From Lepidodermella squamata (taxonomy: Eukaryota > Gastrotricha): a stretch of 64,000 bases of DNA. Position numbers and translations under genes: made by a program. The first letter of the stretch is position 1. Every line of letters starts with the position of its first letter. Below, piece after piece: positions 23,278 to 34,731 of this stretch. The notes under the pieces are model-generated. The model did not search any database. It was not told the DNA's origin and saw only the letters and a program-made list of their open reading frames with translations. The stretch is taken from assembly GCA_047495785.1 (NCBI GenBank), contig JBLDXI010000054.1, positions 620,001-684,000 of the forward strand, in the 5' to 3' direction.

Positions 23278-24657
23278 ATGGCGTTTCGCGATGAAGTTTG
23301 CAGCGAAATCGAGCCAGCGATATTCAAGTCAAAAGCGAAAACGGCTTCAACTCAAAAGCAAGATACTCCAGCGCCGGTCAAGATACGTAAAGTTGACCTC
23401 ATCCTAATCGGTGATCTTGGCAGTGGCAAGCACGACCTCGCCTCCATGCTGGCCGAAAAGCATGACGAAGCAAAGCAAGCGATTATTCAACGATATCAGC
23501 AACTCAAATCTGGATCTCAACCGTCAAAGAAGCCAAGCAAAACCAGCTTCGACGTCACGATCAAAGTAGTTTCCGGTAAGCGGGATGAAAGCGGCGATAC
23601 CCCGGTTAAGCGATTCCTCCATCGTGCCAGCTCTACCTCTAGTGAAAAGAAATCGAAGGATGTTGAAATTCTGCTGCTATGCATTGCCGTGAATATGCAA
23701 GATTCGATACGCCTCGTCAACTCTTATTGGTTACCTCAATTATGCGAACCTGGCTTGGTCGATGTACCGCTGATTCTTGTTGGGACGAAATCTCATCTCA
23801 GGGAGTCACAGATCTACCAAGACCAAGAACTGGCGTCTAATACGAATAATCGATTAGTCGAGACTGGGAAGGCCCAATCGTTAGCTGAATGGATCGGGGC
23901 ATTGAGCTATCAAGAATTTTCAGCTCAAACAGGGGCTGGATTCGAGGAATTACTTCAGAAAATCGCGATTGCAGCTAACCAAAGGCGGAAGGACCAGAAG
24001 AAGCAAAGATCACGAAGAATTTCGTCTTTGGTCGAAACTGAGAAATTCTCCCATACAACCTTGAAGTTCATCTTAGTCGGAGACGGAGAGTGTGGGAAAA
24101 ATTGCTTGGCGCAAGTATTCAGCCACGGAATTTTTCCAAACGGAGACTACGAACCAACCCCATTCGAACAGTACGAAGCTGTGGTTCAACTGGTTGCTGT
24201 TAGTAACGCACAACGAATCTTGGATGTTCCGGTTCAACTGTGGAAAACGTCCGGTAGGAATCAACGGCACGGCACTATCGACTACCACGATCGATTAAGG
24301 GGGATTTCCTACGCCGAATCTGACGCGGTATTACTCTGCTTCGCCGTAGATCAACTAACGACTGAAAAACGAATAATCGATTACTGGCTGCCTGAAGTCA
24401 ACTTCCGGTGCCCGAATGTGCCGATAATTCTAGTTGGACTTAAAACTGACTTGAGAACGGATCCTTTGACATTAGTCAGACTTAAGCCGTTAGATAAGGA
24501 ATTCGGGCAGAACTTGGCTCGAAAAATTGGTGCAGTGGCGTATGTTGAATGCTCGTCGAAAACAAGCCACGAGGACGTTCGAGAGGTATTTGAAGCTGCT
24601 GTGAAAGCCGTTTTCGAAACGGATCGATACCGGGAAAAACACTGTGCTTTAATGTAA
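23278..24657 (+). CDS. Tandem Rho-like pseudo-GTPase with CaaX tail
   Basis: An intronless 459-residue protein with two Ras/Rho-like G domains. Domain one (about 40-235) has GDLGSGKH in place of the P-loop GxxxxGK[ST] and LVGTKSHL in place of TKxD. Domain two (about 260-459) has GDGECGKN as P-loop, WKTSGRN where DTAGQ is expected, an intact LVGLKTDLR (G4), and CSSKT (G5). It ends in CALM, a CaaX prenylation box. Loss of the P-loop Ser/Thr in both domains and of the DxxGQ motif suggests weak or absent GTP hydrolysis; prenylation suggests a membrane location. Two G domains in one chain occur in Miro proteins, but here both look Rho-like and there are no EF-hands or transmembrane anchor. The in-frame ATG MAFRDEV was chosen over an upstream GTG. 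AATAAA follows at 24704. Confidence 0.75.
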   Translation: MAFRDEVCSEIEPAIFKSKAKTASTQKQDTPAPVKIRKVDLILIGDLGSGKHDLASMLAEKHDEAKQAIIQRYQQLKSGSQPSKKPSKTSFDVTIKVVSGKRDESGDTPVKRFLHRASSTSSEKKSKDVEILLLCIAVNMQDSIRLVNSYWLPQLCEPGLVDVPLILVGTKSHLRESQIYQDQELASNTNNRLVETGKAQSLAEWIGALSYQEFSAQTGAGFEELLQKIAIAANQRRKDQKKQRSRRISSLVETEKFSHTTLKFILVGDGECGKNCLAQVFSHGIFPNGDYEPTPFEQYEAVVQLVAVSNAQRILDVPVQLWKTSGRNQRHGTIDYHDRLRGISYAESDAVLLCFAVDQLTTEKRIIDYWLPEVNFRCPNVPIILVGLKTDLRTDPLTLVRLKPLDKEFGQNLARKIGAVAYVECSSKTSHEDVREVFEAAVKAVFETDRYREKHCALM

Positions 24658-24703
24658 CACTCATCACCCACGTGAGATTTTTTATCATCGTGATTTTTTT
24701 GTG

Positions 24704-24709
24704 AATAAA
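24704..24709 (+). terminator. Polyadenylation signal of the tandem Rho gene
   Basis: AATAAA 46 bp after the stop codon. Downstream to 25492 I see no gene. Confidence 0.5.
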
Positions 24710-25492
24710 ATGATGATTGATGGCTGAGGCTTTGTCTATTTTTTCTGCCGATCGATTTTTCTATTCGGTGATGGTAAATAATTGCCAATCAAGGCGAGAG
24801 ATTAATTAATGGATGTGTTTTCGCACTAAATTTTTTCATTTAAATGCTGCGTGTGGGTATTACGCCAGCTGCACGCCAAAACCAAAGAAGCTAAAATTAT
24901 GAAAATTTGAACATTTCCTATACTCCCTACTTCCTCTTATCCTTACTTTGGGAGATTCCCACTATTTTTGTGCTGAAAAGCTAATCCCTGATTTTAGAGA
25001 ATTTTTGAATTTTAGAAACCTGATAGCGTCTGGATACATTTTTAAAAATATTTGAAAATTTTGCCGGGCAGTGAATTCAATACGGAATGCTTTGTCTAGG
25101 ATTAACTCGGTCATTTTTGCCCGTTCATTCCCCTTTAAAGCAGAACATGCTCAACGGTAAATAGGTATTTTCATGAAAAACAGCGCCGCAATACATTTCA
25201 ATAGCTCATGTTTGACAGCCGTTTACCTTGCGTTTCTCTCAAGAATGCGTAGGCCCGGAAATCGATTAAAAAATTCAGGAACCAGCAATTGCACTGCGCT
25301 GTGGCAAATACTGGAAATGCCGGGGAATAATTTTTATACACCCTATTTAGTTCTCGGTGTCCCCTGGGTGTCTACGTCAAATTTCAGAAAATCACGCGAT
25401 TTGTTGTCTCCCTGACCTGAGTATTTAAGTGGCATTTTCAACGTTGAAATGAACTGTTAAAAATTATTTTGTTGACAATTAGACTAAATGTG

Positions 25493-26647
25493 ATGCTTCT
25501 GGTTTTATGTCTTGCATTACTGCTATCCCCGGCAAGTAGCTTCAAGCTAGTTATTTCCGAGCTCCTAACGACTTGCAGCAATTTGTCGTCGAATTCCTAC
25601 ACACCACATTGCGTTGACGGGGATGTGGCCCTGCGAGATTGTAAACAGACAAAAGTTAAAGCTGGCCTGTTACCGCATCGCTTCTACCGAATCGACGATG
25701 TTGGAGAATCCATGGCCTTCTCCGGGGCTCTGAACTTCAACTGGTACTACCAATGCGATGATTTCCATGGCGCGGGCAATTGCGCGACTTACATCTTAGA
25801 CGAAGGCCAGTCGTTCTGGCGGCCACATATGCATCACAAAAACGCGGTGGATGACTTTGCGATGGTCAGCGGCTTCACATCTCGAATGTACGCGTTTTTC
25901 GACGAAAATCAAACCGACTACAACGTGGGGGTATACTGGCAGCGGGTTGGGGTATTCAACTCGTTTTGCCCAATGGACTTCACATATTTCCCTTTTGACA
26001 CTCAAAATTGTGAGGTCGCGTTTGTCATGCAAGAATCGGCTAAAGCAGCGGTTTTCGTGCCATCCCAGCAAACTAAGGTCGATTCCCTATTCATGGACGC
26101 TTATGGCCTGGGTTGGAATTTTCTCAACATGACAGCTAGGTATAACTATATCGATGTTTTCGGCAATCGAAGCGCGGCTATTTTTGAGTTTACGTTCAGG
26201 CGAAAACCCGAATTTTTCGTCTACAACTTGATAGTTCCGACTTTAGTTTTGTCTTCACTGGAGCTTTTCGCGTTTTTCATGTGCCCTGACATCCCAGATC
26301 GGCCAATGTTTGCGCTAACAATTTTGTTATCGCTGACGTTTTTACAGGGCACGATTCTAAGTCGAATCCCAGCCAAGCCGCAGCGTATTTTTCTGAGCAA
26401 TTACACCGATATGTGTTCGCTGTTCTCTTGCCTGTGTACGATCTATTCGCTTGGCGCGTGTTGCTATGCAATCACGTACGAGAATTGGGCGAAGTCGAAA
26501 TACGCCGTCAAAAGTGCCGTGTTTAGCCGTCTGGCGCTAACTAACTGCCGCGTGATTGATCTGGCGGTATTTTGCATCGCCCTCCTCGCGTTTTTCGGGA
26601 TCAATATCTACGCTTTGATTACTGCGAAAATTGCTGGCTACCTGTGA
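25493..26647 (+). CDS. Cys-loop ligand-gated ion channel subunit (nAChR-like), intronless
   Basis: 384 residues from the ATG MLLVLCLALL, which starts a signal peptide ending near SSFK. The extracellular domain carries the diagnostic Cys-loop, CPMDFTYFPFDTQNC, with 13 residues between the cysteines. M1 begins FFVYNLIVPTLVLSS, M2 is in RPMFALTILLSLTFLQG, M3 in TDMCSLFSCLCTIYSLGA, and M4 is at the C-terminus (VIDLAVFCIALLAFFGINIY). The M3-M4 loop is very short, about 35 residues. No adjacent-cysteine pair (the alpha-subunit loop C mark) is seen, so it is probably a non-alpha or divergent subunit. Ligand and ion selectivity cannot be read safely. AATAAA at 26694. Confidence 0.85.
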   Translation: MLLVLCLALLLSPASSFKLVISELLTTCSNLSSNSYTPHCVDGDVALRDCKQTKVKAGLLPHRFYRIDDVGESMAFSGALNFNWYYQCDDFHGAGNCATYILDEGQSFWRPHMHHKNAVDDFAMVSGFTSRMYAFFDENQTDYNVGVYWQRVGVFNSFCPMDFTYFPFDTQNCEVAFVMQESAKAAVFVPSQQTKVDSLFMDAYGLGWNFLNMTARYNYIDVFGNRSAAIFEFTFRRKPEFFVYNLIVPTLVLSSLELFAFFMCPDIPDRPMFALTILLSLTFLQGTILSRIPAKPQRIFLSNYTDMCSLFSCLCTIYSLGACCYAITYENWAKSKYAVKSAVFSRLALTNCRVIDLAVFCIALLAFFGINIYALITAKIAGYL

Positions 26648-26693
26648 TTTATTAATGACTGTTATATTAATTTCTTGACTGATTGAATTTCCT

Positions 26694-26699
26694 AATAAA
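26694..26699 (+). terminator. Polyadenylation signal of the intronless channel gene
   Basis: AATAAA 47 bp after the stop codon. No gene is seen from here to the inverted-repeat arm at 27194. Confidence 0.5.
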
Positions 26700-27193
26700 A
26701 CGTACATATAAACATGAAAACATAAATATTTATTATTGTCCCCCTGCCTCCTTCCAAATCACAAAAATACGCATAGTTATCAGAGTACTACAAGGGTGTC
26801 CAAAATTTGCGCAACCAGTAGTTGTTAATTCGGAAAATTGTTAGGGTAACTTAACTAATTTTTCGAAATCAAGTCCACCTGGGGGAATTTTCCATTCTTT
26901 ATCCACGATTTTACCGAAGAATTTGAAAAGTTACCGAGAAAACCTTAAAGCTACGATGATAACTGGTTCGGGTTTAACCTGAAAAGTCCTATCTGCAGCG
27001 AATGTCCTTATTGTGCAATAACAGTGCATCACCGGTAAAAATGGCCGGCGCCATTCGATCCGCCGGGTTTGATTACCCCTATTTTTGACATCATTGACAT
27101 TTTTTACTGAAAATTTTGGAAATAAAGTTGTTTTTTCGATTTATCTCGAAATAAATTGTTTTGGACGTAGGACTTTTAGCCGCACCAACGACG

Positions 27194-29398
27194 AATTGGT
27201 TCACTGCGAACTGCCAACGATGACCTATGTGATCTTTAATCTTCACATTTGTTTGCCGATGTTACGAAGTTCGAAAGCGAAACTACTCTGAATTTCTATA
27301 AAATATTATTTTTTTGCATTTATTTTCCTACTTCTCATCCACCTACGTACAACAACTATTAGTAAATGAAACTTTACGTTATCCACACCTTGACCAGTAG
27401 ATACTTATATGCTGACTTTTTACGCGCATTATCATGTCGCCCACATTTAATATCATAATGCATCTTAGCCACGAATGGTAGTGAATATCAAGGCCTTTAC
27501 TACTAGTATTGTGTATATTTTCCGCTTTCAGGAGTGTTTATTGAGAAACAGAGTAGAATAGGGATCATAGAAAAGTTGAAATGTGAACATAGGGGACTCT
27601 ACGATTGTGAAATATAATCCAAACTGGCGGTACGGCGCATCGAAGAAAGGGCTCTACAGCAGTTTCAACACAGGGGATCTTCAGAGGGTTAACACCTTTG
27701 GTAGTTTCAAAGAGATATAATATTATTATGGACCAGAAATGAAACAAAATCAAGATAAGTTTCACGTGACAAGCAGTTACCTTTTCAACTGAACTTTTAT
27801 TAGAAAGGCTTACAATACAATATTGGTACAGCAAGGGAAGTTGAGTTCGATGCATTGTCTAGCAAAGCTCGAATTTTGGCTTCAAACCATGCGAAAATTT
27901 AACAACAACAAAATTTTGAGTTAGGATTGCGCGTTAATGGTTTACAGCGATGGCAAAATCGGCTCCAATAACGTGTAATCCAAACTCAATAGGTGGCAAA
28001 TTATAGTAATTTTAGGCAGACGCTAGCTTGAATACAAAATGTTCAACACGAACCTAACACATGAATTCTTTGTAATACGAGTGTTTATAGACTTCACGAC
28101 GACTTGCATCGCTGAACAACAGGAACTAAATCAATTGCCGCAGGTGTCGACTGTGAAACCAGAAAACAGAGCGCCGCTCGTCGAGTAGGTGACTGTGCCG
28201 GTAGCAGCGGCGCAGCAAGCCGAGAAACTGGCGAAGGCTGTTGTCGCCCAGGAAGGCTAGACCAATGAGAGAATGAACAATCTGACACTAAACTCAAATC
28301 AGTGACTCACAGATCCACTCGCAGCTGCTAGCTGGGTGGTTTGCGTTGTCGTGAGGCAGGCGTTGGGGAAGCGGACGCAGCGACCAACCGAAGAAGCATC
28401 AGCAGCACACACTTTGTACGGGCTGGTATCGGTGGCTCCGAAGCAGTACATCGATGGATTCGGGGCGCTGGAGGCCTTGTAGACATCGTACACGGTGGTC
28501 GTAGCTCCAATACCCGTGCAGCAGGCTGCAAATGTGTTGAAGGCTGTGGTCGTGACACCGGTTGCGGTCTGTAAGGGAAAGGCGAGCAGGTAATTGATTG
28601 GTTAATGGAACAAATCGTCTTTTTATACCACTCCTGGTGGGATCAGGCTGCATGCGGCGCCGGCTGTCGAGCTGCAGTACTTGATCGTTTTGGCTACATC
28701 GGTTCCGGTTCCGGGGGTAGTTACTTGGCACATCGTGAATTGGTTCTGTAAATGTATAAAATCCATGATTGTAGGCTTGTAAAAGAATGCCTCGGGTGTA
28801 TTACGTTGTCGAGGCAAGATTGCGACGAAGTACAGGCCGTAGATGCGCAGGTAGTTCCAGTGGTGCAGGTTGGTGGCGTCGGGCATGGCGTTGATGTCGA
28901 AGAGGGGCACGCGCTCGAAAGCGCTACGAACAAGCTGAGAACAACAAACACGGCGGTCGACATTTGAATGTGGAGATGATGGCTAAGAGAAAAGTAGACA
29001 AACTTTTAACTGTTCGAAGAAGTGATTATACGACCGATTACAGGCCACCTTAAATAACTAGCCGGCATCGTGTCTGGTCGCCGAAGTATCGCTTTCGGGT
29101 CGAACTGACTCCTGGACGGTTGCCGCCGCCGACGCAGCTAGATTGTTTTTCTTGCGTCACGCTACGCAAAAAGACAATCAAGCGCCCACACGCCGCTTTT
29201 CGCTCATTATTTTTAACCAAAGTTAATTGAGAGTAGAAAGCCAAAACAGCCACGTCAAAAAGTGCGTAGTACTCAACGTGAGTGGTTTCGCCTAGTTTTA
29301 CGTGGCCAGCAGAAGATAGATTTCCTGAAATTTGTGGCGGAGATTCAACCCTCGCCCGCAGCTAGCTAACCGCTTCCACTTGACTGAAATTGAAAGCG
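27194..29398. repeat. Left arm of large inverted repeat
   Basis: This arm is the reverse complement of 32115-34731. The inner part (about 27780-29398) matches with a constant coordinate sum of 61512 and no indels, and its gene is identical in protein sequence to the right copy. The outer part (27194 to about 27780) has many substitutions and lacks a roughly 400-bp insert found in the right arm. Confidence 0.85.
28131..28963 (-). CDS. Secreted Thr/Cys-rich protein, copy 1 (left palindrome arm)
   Basis: Four exons on the reverse strand, all phase 0: 28963-28805, 28745-28629, 28568-28311 and 28256-28131, for 219 residues. It begins with a signal peptide (MSTAVFVVLSLFVALSSA) and a Thr/Ser/Pro spacer with regular cysteines (CPTPPTCTTGTTC). 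Exon 2 contributes two to three cysteines, and exons 3 and 4 each begin with a related block (AFNTFAACC and AFASFSACC), so the two are internal duplicates. The protein ends FTVDTCGN. I do not recognise the family. The high Thr content suggests O-glycosylation and a cuticle, mucus or secreted structural role, but this is inference only. It is a mirror copy of 32549-33381. Confidence 0.8.
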
Positions 29399-30753
29399 AG
29401 AATGAAATAAAATAAATTTTATTCCCTGAATACAAAATAAAAGCTATGGATATTAAGAGTGATGAAGTCCTCAGCTTTTTATTACAGCAGCCACTACGTT
29501 GGACTTGCAGGCATGGGGCATCAAAATATAGTGATCATCGTACTGCTATCTTTTCAACTTTTATTTATCACCGCTGTTCTCATGGGTAATCTCCATTTTT
29601 CATAGATATACGCGTGATTATACGTGATTTATCATTTCCGGAAGCACGTCTCTCAATGGTTGAGTGTCCATGGTCCGCTGTCTCTTCAAATGTAAACGGT
29701 AGCCAGGGCGCATGTGTAATTGACCGGAACACTTCACTACTTCAGAATACTTACCGATACCGTTTCTCGTCGGATATTCTCAGAGAGCCGACGCATAACC
29801 TCGACCAGCAATCGCCGTGCGGATTGACAATCTTCTAGGTGCCAAACGAGCGTGCCGCATCGTACAGCGTACTGTGCAAACGATGGATACCAGAGAGCGA
29901 TACTCGTGGTATTTCACTACGTATTAGTACGCCTCAATACGTACACACTCTAGCACTCTTTATCAGGTGCTAGACAATGTCAGCCATCGGCAATCAGTAG
30001 CAACGATATTTCAACACCTGAGTGTTTGTGATGAATTGTGATGATGAACTATACTACAATCATGCGATGATAATCGCTCGTGAAAAAGGTTTATGATTAA
30101 TTCCAACTTCTAACGCACAATTTAGGTATAAGAACAAGCAGTTGTCTGGTGATTGCTCATTTTCATAAATTTTCATAATATTTTCATTCTAACTGTGCAA
30201 ATTAAGTCACCGAGTTCCTATCTCTGTTAGTTCCGTTAGCTAAAGTTGCCTCTGCATTCTTTCTCCATTATGCTCTATCCGCTCTTCTGTGTTCCATGTT
30301 TCTTTCTCCACCTCATAACTACACTGAAATTGATATAACTCGCCTTCGTCCTTTTCCGTTTTTCACTTTTGCACCATCGATAGCTTGGCTCAACCCTGCT
30401 AGCAGGTGCCTCTTGTTTCATTGGCCTTTATTTTAGTTATTCTGAGTTGGTGGAAAGAGAGGATGTCAATAAATGTTTTTTTATGATTTATAATTAAGAT
30501 GAAGTCACTGCATGAAGAAGAATACATGATTCAAAGCATGAAGGACCGCAGTGTGTGAATGTATAGGAGTACGCGCGCGAAAAGATTATGTTTACTAGCC
30601 ACTACGTGGCTAACGTAAAACGTTTATCGTAGGTGAAATAAAGTAAAAATGTTGTTGCAACTGATACCTTATTGAGAAATTTATAATCCCAAAATCCAAA
30701 ATTCATTCATCAAAAAAGAAAGCGACCGTAAATTGCTTTTGACTACAGTTTTA

Positions 30754-31127
30754 TTAATCATTGGCGACTTTTCGGTCCTTGCGCGGACCATATTCACGCT
30801 ACAACAAAAGAAAACACAACAAGAATTAATATAGTAAAGAACGAAAGCACAAAAATATATCAGGATGAAAATGGAACCTGTCAAAATAGCTTTTACTTCA
30901 TTGATTCGGACTGCACGTTGAGGCTCACTTCGGACTTTGCGGACTGCTTTATGAGTGACTCTCGTGGATCAAGCAGTCTCACCTGTCGCGGCACTTGCGT
31001 AATACTTTGAAGTGTGCATGTATATGTCAAAGCTGTCAGGCAGTGTTTGCCGTTTGAGCTCGAAGCTCGAAGCAAGCTTGTGTTCCTCGGCCCGTTGATG
31101 TAAGTTCCGAGCCGTCATCCAAAACAT
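30754..31127 (-). CDS. Candidate small single-pass membrane protein gene
   Basis: A three-exon model (31127-30983, 30877-30843, 30798-30754) has consistent phases and gives 74 residues: a charged N-terminal half (RAEEHKLASSFELKRQ), one hydrophobic segment (GSIFILIYFCAF) and a basic tail ending RKDRKVAND. The stop is immediately followed by AATAAA, as in other genes of this window. Upstream sequence may add coding exons: a MFTSRKINANFG frame starts near 31226. Introns begin GTGAG and GTTCT, the latter weak. Family not recognised; a small mitochondrial or ER membrane protein is only a guess. It lies in the spacer of the inverted repeat. Confidence 0.3.
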
Positions 31128-31759
31128 AGCCAGCGTCTCTCCAATCACATGAAAAACGATAAACGACGCACTTGCGGTTCGGGCTTGATCTCCGTCGCTC
31201 CGAAATTTGCGTTGATCTTTCGGCTTGTGAACATGGCTTGAACAGCCACCTGAAGTATTCCAGAAGGATCATTGAGTCTCAACGTGTCTCTTCGAGCTTT
31301 TTTCCCGCCTTTGTAGGGTAACACGAAACTTACAGATTCGATTATCGTTACACCGGTTTTGATACCATTGGGAAATCAGTGATTAATTAATGATTAATAA
31401 AGTTTTAGTCAAACGCAACTTTTGCTTTCTTTCGATGAATCTATACCTGAATCGGGTGGTTATTTTCTCATCCAAAATTCACCTTAACATGTGGTGAAGT
31501 ACTCACAAGATATTGCAGGTATATAAAATCATACAGCTACAGCCGCGCTTGTGGCCACAAAGGAAGTAATTAACGGCATCCAGTTTGCGCTCTCACAAAG
31601 TTAACTTGACCTTCAACATTATCGGTTCTAGGGTGTTTGTATCAGCTTTGTAAACCAATTGAAAATGCAGCGAGCAAAATAATTGCATCGAAAGCTTTTT
31701 CTCGCTCTCATGATACAAACAGCAAGCAACCATATAAAAAACGAATAGCGTAAATTCCG

Positions 31760-31830
31760 AAATACAAGCCCAGGCGGCACTCTTTGTCGGCACTTTGATG
31801 TTCTTTGTAGTGCCGCCTGGGCTTGTATTT
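31760..31830. repeat. Perfect 22-bp-stem hairpin
   Basis: Arms 31760-31781 and 31809-31830 are exact reverse complements (AAATACAAGCCCAGGCGGCA plus two bases) around a 27-nt loop. Pairing extends imperfectly by about 11 bp on the outside. The stem is GC-rich in an AT-rich surrounding. It could be a small-RNA precursor, a MITE end pair or a transcription terminator-like fold; no coding frame explains it. Confidence 0.7.
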
Positions 31831-32114
31831 GAATATTTACGGTAGTCTTTCAGTTTCCTGAACTGTGGCTCGACGAAAGCCTTTGCTAAACCAAACGACA
31901 TGAAGAAGATTTGAAAATTGAGGAGCAAATATTGTCCAATTATTTACGGCGAAATTCGCCTGAAAATAGAGAGATTCAACGTACTTAATAGTGTTTGTGA
32001 AAACATGAAATACATCAATTTTTATGTTGACTTTCAGCTTGATTATTTCTTAAAAATGATGACATTATTGGCACTTTATCTACAAGGATTAAAACTTTAT
32101 TTTATTTCATTCTA

Positions 32115-34731
32115 GCTTTCAATTTCAGTCAAGTGGAAGCGGTTAGCTAGCTGCGGGCGAGGGTTGAATCTCCGCCACAAATTTCAGGAAATCTATCTTC
32201 TGCTGGCCACGTAAAACTAGGCGAAACCACTCACGTTGAGTACTACGCACTTTTTGACGTGGCTGTTTTGGCTTTCTACTCTCAATTAACTTTGGTTAAA
32301 AATAATGAGCGAAAAGCGGCGTGTGGGCGCTTGATTGTCTTTTTGCGTAGCGTGACGCAAGAAAAACAATCTAGCTGCGTCGGCGGCGGCAACCGTCCAG
32401 GAGTCAGTTCGACCCGAAAGCGATACTTCGGCGACCAGACACGATGCCGGCTAGTTATTTAAGGTGGCCTGTAATCGGTCGTATAATCACTTCTTCGAAC
32501 AGTTAAAAGTTTGTCTACTTTTCTCTTAGCCATCATCTCCACATTCAAATGTCGACCGCCGTGTTTGTTGTTCTCAGCTTGTTCGTAGCGCTTTCGAGCG
32601 CGTGCCCCTCTTCGACATCAACGCCATGCCCGACGCCACCAACCTGCACCACTGGAACTACCTGCGCATCTACGGCCTGTACTTCGTCGCAATCTTGCCT
32701 CGACAACGTAATACACCCGAGGCATTCTTTTACAAGCCTACAATCATGGATTTTATACATTTACAGAACCAATTCACGATGTGCCAAGTAACTACCCCCG
32801 GAACCGGAACCGATGTAGCCAAAACGATCAAGTACTGCAGCTCGACAGCCGGCGCCGCATGCAGCCTGATCCCACCAGGAGTGGTATAAAAAGACGATTT
32901 GTTCCATTAACCAATCAATTACCTGCTCGCCTTTCCCTTACAGACCGCAACCGGTGTCACGACCACAGCCTTCAACACATTTGCAGCCTGCTGCACGGGT
33001 ATTGGAGCTACGACCACCGTGTACGATGTCTACAAGGCCTCCAGCGCCCCGAATCCATCGATGTACTGCTTCGGAGCCACCGATACCAGCCCGTACAAAG
33101 TGTGTGCTGCTGATGCTTCTTCGGTTGGTCGCTGCGTCCGCTTCCCCAACGCCTGCCTCACGACAACGCAAACCACCCAGCTAGCAGCTGCGAGTGGATC
33201 TGTGAGTCACTGATTTGAGTTTAGTGTCAGATTGTTCATTCTCTCATTGGTCTAGCCTTCCTGGGCGACAACAGCCTTCGCCAGTTTCTCGGCTTGCTGC
33301 GCCGCTGCTACCGGCACAGTCACCTACTCGACGAGCGGCGCTCTGTTTTCTGGTTTCACAGTCGACACCTGCGGCAATTGATTTAGTTCCTGTTGTTCAG
33401 CGATGCAAGTCGTCGTGAAGTCTATAAACACTCGTATTACAAAGAATTCATGTGTTAGGTTCGTGTTGAACATTTTGTATTCAAGCTAGCGTCTGCCTAA
33501 AATTACTATAATTTGCCACCTATTGAGTTTGGATTACACGTTATTGGAGCCGATTTTGCCATCGCTGTAAACCATTAACGCGCAATCCTAACTCAAAATT
33601 TTGTTGTTGTTAAATTTTCGCATGGTTTGAAGCCAAAATTCGAGCTTTGCTAGACAATGCATCGAACTCAACTTCCCTTGCTGTACCAATATTGTATTGT
33701 AAGCCTTTCTAATAAAAGTTCAGTTGAAAAGGTAACTGCTTGTCACGTGACACTTATCTTGATTTGCTGTTTTGTTGTTTCGTTTCGGGTCCAAAATAAT
33801 ATTATATCATTTTCATAATAGCCGCAAATTCTCGGCGAATGGCGAATGAAACCAAGTTTTGCTGGAATCTTGCCATCTTGCAAGAACCTCCTATTACTCC
33901 GCGTAACACGATGATTGTGTCGAGCAAAAGGTATTATGTAGGCTATGTAAGGTCTAGTTTTATAACAAAAAAAAATCTCAACAAAAAGCCAGCAGCCTGA
34001 AATGAAACATATATTCCCATATTTTTCTACCATTATTGTTGCTGAATTTTATACTGATTTTTGTCTACTTATCTAACATGATGTTTTAAAACCACTAATT
34101 TTGTGGACAGTTTGATCAAACCCTAACTAATCCATTGTCTTTTTTACAGCTGAGCTTTCCAAATTTTTCTAAAATCGGATGAATGGCTCCTAAATAAATA
34201 AATAAATAAACTAACAATCTGCAGTGTTAACCCTCTGCAGATCCCAGGTGTTGAAACTGCTGTAGGGCCCTTTCTTCGATGCGCCATATCGCCAATTTGG
34301 GTTATCATTCACATTCACATCGAGTCCCCTATGTTCAAATTTCAACTTTTCTATGATCCCTGTTCTACTCTGTTTCTCAATAATCACTAATCACTCCTGA
34401 AAGCGGAAAATGTACACAATGCTAGTAGTAAATGCCTTAATATTCACTACCATTCGTGGCTAAGCATCATGATATTAAATGTGGGCGACATGAAAATACG
34501 CGTAAAAAGTGAGCATATAAGTATCTACTGGTCATGGTGTGGATAACGTAAAGTTTCATTTACTAATAGTTGTTGTACGTAGGTGGATGAGAAGTAGGAA
34601 AATAAATGCCAAAGAATATTATTTTATAGAAATTCAGAGTAGTTTCGCTTTCGAACTTCGTAACATCGGCAAACAAATGTGAAGATTAAAGATCACATAG
34701 GTCATCTTTGGCAGTTCGCAGTGAACCAATT
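32115..34731. repeat. Right arm of large inverted repeat
   Basis: Partner of 27194-29398 across a 2.7-kb spacer. Its inner 1.6 kb is essentially identical to the left arm; its outer part is diverged and carries an extra segment (about 33810-34215) with an AAATAAATAAAT run and no gene I can support. Confidence 0.85.
32549..33381 (+). CDS. Secreted Thr/Cys-rich protein, copy 2 (right palindrome arm)
   Basis: Exons 32549-32707, 32767-32883, 32944-33201 and 33256-33381, phase 0 throughout, 219 residues, identical to copy 1. Acceptors are TTTACAG, CTTACAG and GGTCTAG. The cysteine pattern is eight or so in the N-terminal spacer and exon 2, then paired CC in each of the last two exons and a final TCGN. 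A shared upstream block in both arms (about 32480-32548) holds the putative promoter, so both copies are probably expressed alike. AATAAA occurs 330 bp downstream at the end of a long conserved 3' region. Confidence 0.8.

Noticed and set aside
30754-31230. Match of the small membrane protein to cytochrome oxidase assembly factor PET100
   Set aside because: Only a short AMFW-like resemblance; the rest does not fit, so no name was given.
33743-34033. Reverse-strand open frame in the right palindrome arm as a gene
   Set aside because: It crosses the boundary of the 400-bp insert and is absent from the left arm; no domain seen.
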